In this document: piece by piece, positions 56,233-64,000 of the stretch | How the letters are laid out: each line of letters begins with the position of its first letter | Numbering within the stretch: position 1 is the stretch's first letter | Assembly: GCA_017643215.1 (NCBI GenBank) | Contig: JAEPNV010000011.1 | Coordinates: forward strand, 78,313-142,312 | Length of the DNA: 64,000 bases | Direction: 5' to 3' | From: Roseibium sp. | GTDB lineage: Bacteria; Pseudomonadota; Alphaproteobacteria; Rhizobiales; Stappiaceae | The notes under the pieces: model-generated | Seen by the model: the letters and a program-made list of their open reading frames with translations, nothing else | Told to the model about the DNA's origin: nothing | Databases searched by the model: none | Position numbers and translations under genes: made by a program

Positions 56233-56479
56233 CAGTGCGTGAAGCCTTGACTCTTTCGGGCCTTTCCGCGATAAGCCGCCCACTCCATATGAGCGAGTAG
56301 ACAATTCGAACCGCCGACCGGGACCCGTAAAGGTGTAAAGAGAGCCCGGAGGTTACCACCCGACAGCGCGATGCGCCCTCGGGTGCGTTTGTGCTTTGTG
56401 CGGGCGGATGTGTTTTGAAGCACGCGTCTTTTGCTCATAGGATCGGGCCCGTCCCGAACCGAAACCCAAGGATTTCTTG

Positions 56480-58030
56480 ATGTTTGAAAGCCTGTCCGAT
56501 CGATTAAGCGGCATTTTCGACAAGCTCACCGGCCGGGGTGCATTGTCGGAAAACGACGTGAACGAGGCGCTGCGCGAAGTCCGCCGGGCGTTGATCGAAG
56601 CGGACGTGGCGCTGCCGATCGTGCGGTCTTTCACCGATAAAGTCAGGCACCGGGCGGTGGGTGCGGAAGTTGTCAAATCGGTCACGCCCGGCCAGATGGT
56701 CGTCAAGATCGTCCATGACCAGCTCATCGAGATGCTGGGTTCGGAAAGCCATCCGATCGACCTCAACGCACCGGCCCCGGTCGCGATCATGATGGTCGGC
56801 CTGCAAGGGTCGGGTAAGACGACAACAACGGCCAAGATCGCGCGGCGCCTGACCCAGCGCGACAAACGCAAGGTTTTGATGGCTTCGCTCGATACGCGCC
56901 GGCCGGCGGCGCAAGAGCAGCTCAAGGTCCTTGGCGAGCAGAACGAGATCGACACGCTGCCGATCGTCGCGGGCCAGGGCCCGGTCGAGATCGCCAAGCG
57001 CGCCATGTCCGCGGCCAAGCTGGGCGGTTATGACGTCGTTATGCTGGATACGGCCGGCCGCATCCATATCGACGAACCGCTGATGGTGGAAATGGCGGAC
57101 GTGAAAGCCGCCTCCGACCCGCATGAAATCCTCCTGGTTGCCGATGCGCTGACCGGTCAGGATGCGGTGAATCTGGCCAAGAATTTCGATGAACGCGTCG
57201 GCATTACCGGCATCGCCCTGACCCGGATGGACGGCGACGGGCGCGGCGGCGCGGCGCTCTCCATGCAGGCGGTGACGGGCAAACCGGTCAAATTGATCGG
57301 CACCGGTGAAAAAGCCGACGCGCTGGAGGATTTTCATCCCAAACGGATCGCGGACCGGATCCTGGGGATGGGCGATATCGTCTCGCTCGTGGAAAAGGCG
57401 GCGGAAGCCATCGACGCGGAACAGGCCGCCAAGATGGCCAAGAAGATGCAAAAGGGTCACTTCGACCTGGAGGATCTGGCCGAACAGCTTCGCCAAATGG
57501 AAAAACTGGGCGGCATGTCCGGCATGATGGGCATGCTGCCCGGCGTCGGCAAAATGAAAAAGCAGATCGAGGCGTCCAATCTCGACGACAAGATGTTCAA
57601 GCGCCAGGTCGCCATCATCCAGTCGATGACCCCGACCGAACGGCGCAAGCCGGAGGTGTTGAAGGCGAGCCGGAAAAAGCGGATTGCCGCCGGATCCGGG
57701 GTCCAGGTCGCCGAGGTCAACAAGCTTTTGAAGATGCACCGGCAAATGGCCGACATGATGAAGGCCATGGGCAAGAAAAAGGGCCTGCTTGGCAAGATGA
57801 TGGGTGGTCTTGGTGGCGGCATGCCGGACATGGATCCCAAGGCGCTCGAGGAAATGGCGAAATCGGGCCAGATGCCCGGCGGCGGTGAGCTGCCCAAGAG
57901 TCTGCCGGGCGGATTGCCGCCGGGATTGGGTGGGCCAGGTCTGACACCCGGCTTGCCGGGGCTGCCGGGTCTGGGCGGGCCGAAACTGCCCGGCGGTTTG
58001 CCGGGCCTTGGCAAGGGCAAAAAGCGATGA
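56480..58030 (+). CDS. ffh: signal recognition particle protein Ffh
   Basis: GTPase of the SRP that targets membrane proteins to SecYEG. The 516-aa protein has an N domain, the G domain with GLQGSGKTTTTAKIAR, SLDTRRPAAQEQL, VMLDTAGRIHIDE and TRMDGDGRGGAAL, and a Met-rich M domain (KLGGMSGMMGMLPGVGKMKK). The tail from about residue 435 is rich in Gly, Pro and Leu and ends GKGKKR, longer than in E. coli. It overlaps the chorismate mutase gene by 4 bp. Confidence 0.97.
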   Translation: MFESLSDRLSGIFDKLTGRGALSENDVNEALREVRRALIEADVALPIVRSFTDKVRHRAVGAEVVKSVTPGQMVVKIVHDQLIEMLGSESHPIDLNAPAPVAIMMVGLQGSGKTTTTAKIARRLTQRDKRKVLMASLDTRRPAAQEQLKVLGEQNEIDTLPIVAGQGPVEIAKRAMSAAKLGGYDVVMLDTAGRIHIDEPLMVEMADVKAASDPHEILLVADALTGQDAVNLAKNFDERVGITGIALTRMDGDGRGGAALSMQAVTGKPVKLIGTGEKADALEDFHPKRIADRILGMGDIVSLVEKAAEAIDAEQAAKMAKKMQKGHFDLEDLAEQLRQMEKLGGMSGMMGMLPGVGKMKKQIEASNLDDKMFKRQVAIIQSMTPTERRKPEVLKASRKKRIAAGSGVQVAEVNKLLKMHRQMADMMKAMGKKKGLLGKMMGGLGGGMPDMDPKALEEMAKSGQMPGGGELPKSLPGGLPPGLGGPGLTPGLPGLPGLGGPKLPGGLPGLGKGKKR

Positions 58031-58350
58031 GCGACGCGGAAACCCGGTTGGGCGAAAGCACCGCGCTCCGCGAGCTTCAGGCTCTGCGGTCGTCGATCGA
58101 CAACATCGATGCCGCGCTGGTGCATATGCTTGCCGAACGGTTCAAGTGCACGCAAAAGGTTGGCCGCCTGAAGGCCGAACATGATTTGCCGCCGGCTGAT
58201 CCGGCGCGCGAAAGGATCCAGATCGAGCGGCTGCGCCAGTTGGCGAGCGATGCCCATCTCGATCCTGACTTTGCCGAGACGTTCTTGAACTTCATCGTTC
58301 GGGAAGTCATCCGGCACCACGAAGCCATTGCCGCGGAAACCGGCAACTGA
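58027..58350 (+). CDS. chorismate mutase (AroQ type)
   Basis: Converts chorismate to prephenate, leading to Phe and Tyr. The 107-aa all-helical protein has LRSSIDNIDAALVHMLAERF and KVGRLKAEHDLPPADPARE, with the conserved Arg and Lys active-site residues, and FLNFIVREVIRHHEAI at the end. It sits between ffh and rpsP, as in related genomes. Confidence 0.92.
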   Translation: MSDAETRLGESTALRELQALRSSIDNIDAALVHMLAERFKCTQKVGRLKAEHDLPPADPARERIQIERLRQLASDAHLDPDFAETFLNFIVREVIRHHEAIAAETGN

Positions 58351-58371
58351 ACAACTGGAGACACTCTGAAA

Positions 58372-58749
58372 ATGGCTACGAAAATTCGCCTGGCGCGCGG
58401 CGGTTCCAAAAAGCGCCCCTACTATCGCATCGTGATTGCCGACATCCGCGCCCCGCGCGACGGCCGGTTCATCGAAAAGGTGGGCAGCTACGATCCGATG
58501 CTGCCGAAGGATTCCGAAGACCGCGTCAAGCTGAACGTGGAACGGGTTCAGTACTGGCTGTCGACCGGCGCCAAGCCGACCGACCGGGTTCACCGTTTCC
58601 TCGATGCGGCCGGCCTGTTGAAGCGCGAAGCCCGCAACAACCCGAAAAAGGCTCTGCCCGGCCAAAAGGCCCAGGAGCGCCTGGAAGCCAAGCGTCAGGC
58701 CGAGGAAGAAGCGGCCGCCGCGGGGTCCGAGGAAGCCGCCGCCGAATAG
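58372..58749 (+). CDS. rpsP: 30S ribosomal protein S16
   Basis: Small-subunit protein. The 125-aa form has [21 protein letters not shown] and [15 protein letters not shown], the S16 signature. The C-terminal 40 residues form a Glu/Ala/Lys-rich tail typical of alphaproteobacteria. GGAGA lies upstream of the ATG. Confidence 0.98.
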   Translation: MATKIRLARGGSKKRPYYRIVIADIRAPRDGRFIEKVGSYDPMLPKDSEDRVKLNVERVQYWLSTGAKPTDRVHRFLDAAGLLKREARNNPKKALPGQKAQERLEAKRQAEEEAAAAGSEEAAAE

Positions 58750-59033
58750 TCCGGCGCGCCGCATCCCGGCCCGCCAAGGCGGCAATGGGCATCCGGTTAC
58801 CTCTCCCCGCCCGGGAGAGGTCGGGCCAACGGCCCGGGTGAGGGGGTGACCCCCGCCCCAATACCCGTACGCTAGAATGGGCCCCGGATCTGCGCTGACG
58901 CGCCGTCCGGGGTGACACTGAGTATTCCAGCGGCCTTTGTGCCAAATGGGGATAGCCCCGCCCGCAAGGGGCGGAGGCCCATGTGGCGCCGTTTCAGCGG
59001 CTCATATCCACTTCGTTTTTCCGGTCCGAGGTC
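58750..59033. other. rpsP-rimM gap filled with palindromic repeats
   Basis: No gene is seen. It holds CCTCTCCC ... GGGAGAGG (58800-58820), a GGGCC/GGCCC hairpin just after, and copy 4 of the palindromic repeat at 58878. Confidence 0.5.
58878..58916. repeat. palindromic intergenic repeat, copy 4 (inverted orientation)
   Basis: Its reverse complement reads GTCACCCCGGACGG ... AGATCCGGGGCCCA, closely matching copy 2. Confidence 0.65.
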
Positions 59034-59579
59034 ATGGGTCCAGACAAAGACAGTCTTGTTCTTCTGGCGCGGATCGGCGCGGCCCATGGCATCCGCGGTG
59101 AGGTCCGGGTCAAGCCGTTCGGCGATGACCCCTTGTCCTTTGCCGACTATGGCGTTTTGACCACGAAAGACGGCACGGCGCGCTTCGAGGTCGAGCGGGC
59201 GCGGGTCCAAAAGACCGTGGTGATTACGAAGTTCAAGGGGATCGATGACCGGAACGCCGCGGAGGCGTTGAACGGCACCGATCTTTATGTCGCTCGTGAT
59301 CAGCTTCCAACGCCGGATGAGGACGAGTTCTATCACGACGACCTGATCGGCCTTGAGCTGCGCGAGGCCTCGGGCCGTTCGCTGGGGCGGATCATCGCGG
59401 TGCAGGATTTTGGCGCCGGCGATCTTCTGGACGTGCGCCCGGCGCGGGGCCCGAGCTTTTATGTGCCCTTCACACGGGCGTTTGTCCCGACCGTCGATCT
59501 TGAGGGCGGTTTTGCCGAGGCCGACCTGCCGGCGGATTACTTCTCCACCGCCGATCCGGACGCTGAGTCTTCCGAATAA
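59034..59579 (+). CDS. rimM: 16S rRNA processing protein RimM
   Basis: Assists maturation of the 30S head by binding S19. The 181-aa protein starts MGPDKDSLVLLARIGAAHG with the RimM N-domain motif IGAAHGIRGEVRV, followed by a PRC-barrel region (FYHDDLIGLELREASG, FYVPFTRAFVPTVDL). The start at 59034 is chosen over 58983 because the family begins at this point. Its 3' end overlaps the antisense VanZ-like gene by 43 bp. Confidence 0.95.
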   Translation: MGPDKDSLVLLARIGAAHGIRGEVRVKPFGDDPLSFADYGVLTTKDGTARFEVERARVQKTVVITKFKGIDDRNAAEALNGTDLYVARDQLPTPDEDEFYHDDLIGLELREASGRSLGRIIAVQDFGAGDLLDVRPARGPSFYVPFTRAFVPTVDLEGGFAEADLPADYFSTADPDAESSE

Positions 59580-60058
59580 AGCGGATCCGGCCCCGGCTGA
59601 TCCTCGTCCGGGGATGTGGGAGACGCGCTAACAGCCTGCTTGATTTCCAAACGGGTCAAGGCGATCGCGGCCACGACCAGCGCTATTCCGATGGTGTTGG
59701 CCGCGGTATCGGCAAGGGAGGCCTCGCGGTGCGGCAACAGGCTTTGCGCCATTTCGCCCGCAAGGCCCAGAACGAAGGCGACCAAAGCCGAAATCCGCAA
59801 CCGGCAGCAGAAAAACGTGTGAACGGACAAGGTCAGCAATGCATAGAACACGATGTGAATGACCTTGTCGTAAGGGTGAGAGATGCCGGTGTTGAACACC
59901 AGGCCCGCCAAAACCCCGAAGATGATGAGACAGGCCAGCGGCAGGACCCGGCTGACGGAGATGTCGAGATAATGCCGGTCGATCCGTGCTTGAATGAACC
60001 GGGGAAGCGCGGACCGGATCGGGCTTTGATGGGGTCGGGTCACTGGAAAAGCCGCCAT
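59537..60058 (-). CDS. VanZ-like membrane protein
   Basis: 173 aa with about four hydrophobic segments (VLPLACLIIFGVLAGLVF, then KVIHIVFYALLTLSVHTFF, ISALVAFVLGLAGEMAQSL and TIGIALVVAAIALTRL). The segment DKVIHIVFYALL followed by EMAQSLLPHREASLADTAANTIG matches the VanZ-family pattern. Function is unknown. It faces rimM and trmD; start at 60058 or 60103. Confidence 0.78.
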   Translation of the reverse strand: MAAFPVTRPHQSPIRSALPRFIQARIDRHYLDISVSRVLPLACLIIFGVLAGLVFNTGISHPYDKVIHIVFYALLTLSVHTFFCCRLRISALVAFVLGLAGEMAQSLLPHREASLADTAANTIGIALVVAAIALTRLEIKQAVSASPTSPDEDQPGPDPLYSEDSASGSAVEK

Positions 60059-60192
60059 TTTAGAGGTTTGCCAGTGTTGCGGCTGAACCTTAACGCGGTG
60101 CAAACGGGCGGGCGCGGTTTGATTCCATCATCAGATCTTGGTTAAACGCGCCGTGTGTGCAAACCGCATGCAGTCTTTTAAACAGGCGGTTG

Positions 60193-60906
60193 ATGCCGAT
60201 GAATTTCAAAGCCAGCGTGCTCACCCTTTATCCGGACATGTTTCCCGGACCGCTTGGCCAGGCCTTGTCCGGGCGGGCGCTGGAGCGCGGCATCTGGGAT
60301 CTTGAAACTGTGCAGATCCGCGATTTTGCGACGGACAAACACCGCTCGGTTGACGACACGCCGGCAGGTGGCGGTGCCGGCATGGTCTTGCGCGCGGACA
60401 TCCTGGCCCGGGCTTTGGATGAAAGCCTATCGGTGTCCGATCCAAGACCGCGGTTCTTGATGAGCCCGCGCGGCCGCCCGTTCACCCAGTCGGAGGCCCA
60501 TGACCTTGCAAGCGGACCCGGCGCGGTGATCGTGTGCGGCCGGTTCGAGGGTGTCGACCAGCGGGTGATCGATGCCCGGGGTTTGCAGGAGATTTCGGTC
60601 GGCGACTACATCCTGTCGGGCGGGGAACTTGCCGCGATGGTGATGCTGGATGCCGTCATCCGTTTGCTTCCGGGCGTGATGGGCAATCAGGAAAGCGGCG
60701 AGACGGAAAGTTTCGAGGCCGGTCTCCTGGAACACCCGCACTACACACGGCCGGCCGTGTTCGAGGGCCGCACCATCCCGGACGTTCTGACATCGGGCAA
60801 TCACAAGAAAATCCACGAGTGGCGGATGGCCGAAGCCGAGCGTTTGACCCGCGCCCGCCGCCCCGACCTATGGGCCGAGTACATGAAAGAGGATGACGTC
60901 GATTGA
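60193..60906 (+). CDS. trmD: tRNA (guanine-N1)-methyltransferase
   Basis: Methylates G37 of tRNAs with a CCG, CUN or CGG codon to keep the reading frame. The 237-aa SPOUT protein has [37 protein letters not shown] (shown as its parts) and [16 protein letters not shown] with LLPGVMGN as the knot region. ATGs at 60193 and 60199 are both possible. rplS is expected after trmD in many genomes but is not next here. Confidence 0.95.
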   Translation: MPMNFKASVLTLYPDMFPGPLGQALSGRALERGIWDLETVQIRDFATDKHRSVDDTPAGGGAGMVLRADILARALDESLSVSDPRPRFLMSPRGRPFTQSEAHDLASGPGAVIVCGRFEGVDQRVIDARGLQEISVGDYILSGGELAAMVMLDAVIRLLPGVMGNQESGETESFEAGLLEHPHYTRPAVFEGRTIPDVLTSGNHKKIHEWRMAEAERLTRARRPDLWAEYMKEDDVD

Positions 60907-61319
60907 CCGGGGTTCACAGAGTGGATTCGGGGCTGCTCAATTGACAGCGCGCCGCCGGTTAGCCGAATGTCGCAGGATCTTTTCCATCGGTGGGGCTTCC
61001 ATTTTGTATACAGTTGTATATAAAGCGCGGTGACGCGCCCGGTTTATACAGTTGGCCGGTGGCCGGAAGCCCAATGTCCGAGGCGGAATCGGCACTCCGG
61101 TCTCTGGTGATCTGAACGAAACTTCTGTAAGAGGGCGTCATACCGGCGGTCGCCGGCGGCAGACCTGTTCACATGGCTCTGTCCCCTTGGCCGCACACGC
61201 CGCCCGCGGCGCCGGATGATCTCCTGGCGCGCCGGTGCGAACCCGCATTTTGAAAAGACCCAGGCCGCCCGAAGATGCGCTCATCCGGGCACCCAAGGAC
61301 CCGAAGGAGACCGCCCGCC
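60907..61319. other. trmD-acnA gap with repeated TATACAGTTG motifs
   Basis: No gene is seen in these 413 bp. TATACAGTTG occurs at 61007-61016 and 61045-61054; the first is part of a TATAC-AGTT-GTATA palindrome. This likely belongs to the acnA promoter or its operator. Confidence 0.5.
61007..61054 (+). promoter_or_regulatory. candidate operator/promoter upstream of acnA
   Basis: Two copies of TATACAGTTG 38 bp apart, about 270 bp before the acnA start. The core TGTATACA resembles GntR-family operators. The regulator is not known. Confidence 0.4.
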
Positions 61320-64000
61320 GTGACCCAGTCCCTCGACAGCTTCAACTGCAAGACCACGCTTCAAGTTGGCGATCAGACCTACACGTATTTTTCCATTCCC
61401 GAGGCCGAGAAGAACGGCTTGGAAGGCGTCTCCAAACTGCCGTTCTCGCTGAAGGTGGTTCTGGAAAATCTGTTGCGTTTTGAAGACGGCCGGACCGTCA
61501 CCAAGGAAGACATTCTCGCCTGCGCGGAATGGCTGACGGACAAGAAATCCACCCAGGAAATCTCCTACCGTCCGGCGCGCGTGTTGATGCAGGACTTCAC
61601 CGGCGTCCCGGCGGTGGTCGATCTGGCGGCCATGCGCGATGCGGCGGTGAAACTCGGCGGCGACCCGAAAAAGGTCAATCCGCAAGTGCCGGTCGATCTC
61701 GTCATCGACCACTCGGTCATGGTCGACTATTTCGGCACGGGCGATGCGTTCCAGAAAAACGTCGAGCTGGAATATGAGCGCAACGGCGAGCGCTACGAAT
61801 TCCTGCGCTGGGGCCAGTCGGCCTTCGACAATTTCCGCGCCGTGCCGCCGGGCACCGGCATCTGCCACCAGGTGAACCTCGAATACCTCGCCCAGACCGT
61901 CTGGACCAAGCAGGAGAACGGCGAGGTGATCGCCTATCCGGACACGCTGGTCGGCACCGACAGCCACACCACGATGGTCAACGGCCTTGCGGTTCTTGGC
62001 TGGGGCGTTGGCGGCATCGAAGCGGAAGCGGCCATGCTCGGCCAGCCGATCTCCATGCTGATCCCCGAAGTCATCGGCTTCAAGCTGACCGGCAAGCTCA
62101 ACGAAGGCATCACCGCCACCGATCTGGTTCTGACGGTCGTCCAGATGCTGCGCCAGAAGGGTGTCGTCGGCAAGTTCGTGGAGTTCTACGGCCCCGGCCT
62201 CGACAATCTGAGCCTCGAAGACGCGGCCACCATCGCCAACATGGCGCCGGAATATGGCGCGACCTGCGGTTTCTTCCCGGTCGACAACGACACGCTGAAA
62301 TATCTGGAAGCGACCGGCCGCGACAAGGACCGCGTCACGCTCGTAGAAGAATACGCCAAAGCGCAGGGCATGTTCCGTGCCGGCGACGAGGAGCCGGTCT
62401 TCACCGACACGCTGGAATTGGACATTTCCACGGTTGTGCCCTCGCTGGCCGGCCCCAAGCGTCCGCAGGATCGGGTGGCGCTGTCGGAGGCAGCCGAGAA
62501 ATTCTCTGAGGCCCTTAAGGAAATCAAGGGCACGGCGGGACCGGACGCGATTCCGGATTCAACGCCTGAGTCCCGCTTCGTCGACGAAGGTGCGACCGGT
62601 GTTCTTGACCGGCCGCATCAGCGTTATGCCGTCAACGGCCGCGACCATGGTCTTGCCGATGGCGATGTGGTGATTGCCGCGATCACGTCGTGCACCAACA
62701 CCTCCAATCCGTCGGTGCTGATTGGCGCCGGGCTTGTCGCCCGCAACGCCTTGAAAAAAGGCCTGAAGGTCAAGCCATGGGTGAAGACTTCGCTCGCGCC
62801 GGGCTCCCAGGTCGTCACCGATTATCTGGAAAAGGCCGGGGTCCAGGCGGATCTCGATGCGCTCGGCTTCAACCTCACCGGTTATGGCTGCACCACCTGT
62901 ATCGGCAATTCCGGCCCGCTCGATCCGGAGATTTCCGAGACGATCAACAAGAATGACCTGGTCGCGACGTCGGTTTTGTCCGGCAACCGGAACTTCGAGG
63001 GCCGGGTCAATCCCGACGTGCGCGCCAACTACCTGGCGTCGCCGCCGCTGGTCGTCGCCTATGCCCTGGCCGGCTCGCTCAACGTCAACATCACCGAGGA
63101 TCCGCTCGGCGAGGACCAGGACGGCAATCCGGTCTACCTGAAGGACATCTGGCCGACCAACGACGAGATCACCAGTCTGATCCGCTCTTCCATCACCGAG
63201 GAGATGTTCCGCACCCGCTATTCCGACGTCTTCAAGGGCGACGAGCACTGGCAGTCGATCAAGGTGGAAGGCGGCATGACCTATGGCTGGCCGATCACGT
63301 CCACCTACGTCCAGAACCCGCCCTACTTTGAAGGCATGACCATGGAGCCGAAGCCGCTGGAAGACATTGAGGGCGCGGCCGTGATGGGCTTGTTCCTTGA
63401 CAGCATCACCACCGACCACATCTCGCCGGCCGGCGCGATCAAGGCCGACAGCCCGGCGGGCACCTATCTGTCCGAGCACCAGGTCGCGCGCAAGGATTTC
63501 AACTCCTACGGCTCGCGGCGCGGCAACCACCAGGTCATGATGCGTGGCACCTTCGCCAACATCCGCATCAAGAACCAGATGGTACCTGGCGTTGAAGGCG
63601 GCGTCACCATGAAGGACGGCGCGAAGAAGTGGATCTACGACGCCTGCATGGAATACCAGGAGGCCGGCACGCCACTCGTCATCTTCGCCGGCAAGGAATA
63701 CGGCACCGGCTCGTCCCGTGACTGGGCCGCCAAGGGCACCAAGCTCCTCGGCGTCCGGGCCGTGATCGCCCAGTCTTTTGAGCGCATCCACCGCTCCAAC
63801 CTCGTCGGCATGGGCGTCATTCCGCTCACCTTCAAGGAGGGCGAGAGCTGGCAGAGCCTTAAGATCACCGGCAAGGAGCGGGTGACCATCAAGGGTATTG
63901 CCGACATCACCCCGCGCCAGATGATGGACGTGGACATCACCTACGAGGACGGCACGATAAAAACCATCGAGTGCCTGTGCCGCGTCGACACCGAAGACGA
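61320..64000 (+). CDS. acnA: aconitate hydratase A (3' end outside window)
   Basis: Isomerises citrate to isocitrate in the citric acid cycle with a [4Fe-4S] cluster. Translation from GTG at 61320 reads [19 protein letters not shown], matching the AcnA start, with AAGGAG about ten bases upstream. Cluster ligands are in [12 protein letters not shown] and [12 protein letters not shown], and the end segment [15 protein letters not shown] carries substrate residues. About 894 codons are present, so only the last 15-20 residues are missing. Confidence 0.95.
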   Translation, partial: MTQSLDSFNCKTTLQVGDQTYTYFSIPEAEKNGLEGVSKLPFSLKVVLENLLRFEDGRTVTKEDILACAEWLTDKKSTQEISYRPARVLMQDFTGVPAVVDLAAMRDAAVKLGGDPKKVNPQVPVDLVIDHSVMVDYFGTGDAFQKNVELEYERNGERYEFLRWGQSAFDNFRAVPPGTGICHQVNLEYLAQTVWTKQENGEVIAYPDTLVGTDSHTTMVNGLAVLGWGVGGIEAEAAMLGQPISMLIPEVIGFKLTGKLNEGITATDLVLTVVQMLRQKGVVGKFVEFYGPGLDNLSLEDAATIANMAPEYGATCGFFPVDNDTLKYLEATGRDKDRVTLVEEYAKAQGMFRAGDEEPVFTDTLELDISTVVPSLAGPKRPQDRVALSEAAEKFSEALKEIKGTAGPDAIPDSTPESRFVDEGATGVLDRPHQRYAVNGRDHGLADGDVVIAAITSCTNTSNPSVLIGAGLVARNALKKGLKVKPWVKTSLAPGSQVVTDYLEKAGVQADLDALGFNLTGYGCTTCIGNSGPLDPEISETINKNDLVATSVLSGNRNFEGRVNPDVRANYLASPPLVVAYALAGSLNVNITEDPLGEDQDGNPVYLKDIWPTNDEITSLIRSSITEEMFRTRYSDVFKGDEHWQSIKVEGGMTYGWPITSTYVQNPPYFEGMTMEPKPLEDIEGAAVMGLFLDSITTDHISPAGAIKADSPAGTYLSEHQVARKDFNSYGSRRGNHQVMMRGTFANIRIKNQMVPGVEGGVTMKDGAKKWIYDACMEYQEAGTPLVIFAGKEYGTGSSRDWAAKGTKLLGVRAVIAQSFERIHRSNLVGMGVIPLTFKEGESWQSLKITGKERVTIKGIADITPRQMMDVDITYEDGTIKTIECLCRVDTED

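Noticed and set aside
56233..56479. SRP RNA gene next to ffh
   Set aside because: The gap has a small hairpin near 56370, but the conserved SRP core around GGAAG...AGCA is not seen.
1..64000. CRISPR arrays, tRNA and rRNA genes
   Set aside because: No regular direct repeats with spacers, no tRNA-like T-loop/acceptor pairs and no rRNA sequence were recognised when reading the window; a dedicated search was not possible.

Overview
This 64-kb window is ordinary high-GC chromosome of an alphaproteobacterium, most likely a member of the Hyphomicrobiales (Rhizobiales). The support is gene content and order: an irr-type Fur regulator beside fabA-fabB-fabI, hisB followed by a DUF2628 protein and hisH, trpF-trpB-trpA-accD-folC, hemE-hemJ-rho, trmE-mnmG-rsmG-parA-parB, and an AccD that has lost its zinc-ribbon cysteines. 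Genus and species cannot be read from the sequence. No tRNA, rRNA or CRISPR array was recognised.

Layout. At 1-920 is the 3' part of a gene with a von Hippel-Lindau beta-domain-like segment. From 1200 to 10387, on the minus strand, lies a histidine operon (hisB, DUF2628, hisH, hisA, hisF, hisE, then coaA). It is split between hisA and hisF by a 4.3-kb AT-richer island. Next come pyrF, an arginine-catabolic pair (arginase, ornithine cyclodeaminase) with a divergent Lrp-type regulator, an Ada-like methyltransferase, a secreted protein of unknown function, and the folC-accD-trpA-trpB-trpF block, in which trpA and trpB are separated by two small divergent genes. Then maeB, mutS, a sugar-efflux-like MFS protein, DUF2244, nth, a GNAT protein, irr, fabA-fabB-fabI, a 2-hydroxyacid dehydrogenase, and dnaQ-coaE-aroE-maf-ppsR. 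The interval between ppsR and hemE is a candidate replication origin. After hemE-hemJ-rho and a GNAT gene comes trmE-mnmG-rsmG-parA-parB, with four parS-like sites from 44.8 to 48.6 kb. The window ends with holA-lptE-leuS, yggS, ffh-chorismate mutase-rpsP-rimM-trmD and a truncated acnA.

Main discovery. A complete 3398-bp IS1-family-like transposon (3817-7214) has perfect 21-bp terminal inverted repeats and an 8-bp target duplication (TAATATTT). It sits inside a DUF3800 gene on the plus strand. Removing the element and one duplication copy restores a 245-codon frame. Besides the DDE transposase it carries a NYN-domain ribonuclease-like protein, an HTH + P63C-domain protein whose stop overlaps the first possible transposase start, a basic 80-aa protein and a two-helix membrane protein. 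A 43-nt near-palindrome sits between the two gene blocks. Just downstream of the broken DUF3800 gene is a GC-rich hairpin region that resembles the structured RNAs known to accompany DUF3800 genes.

How the genes work together. Outside the island nearly everything is housekeeping: amino-acid and cofactor biosynthesis, unsaturated fatty-acid synthesis beside an iron/haem regulator, early haem synthesis beside the putative origin, tRNA modification and chromosome partitioning around parS, and a translation/SRP block. A small family of palindromic intergenic repeats (copies at 1069, 22446, 34956 and 58878) is scattered between operons.
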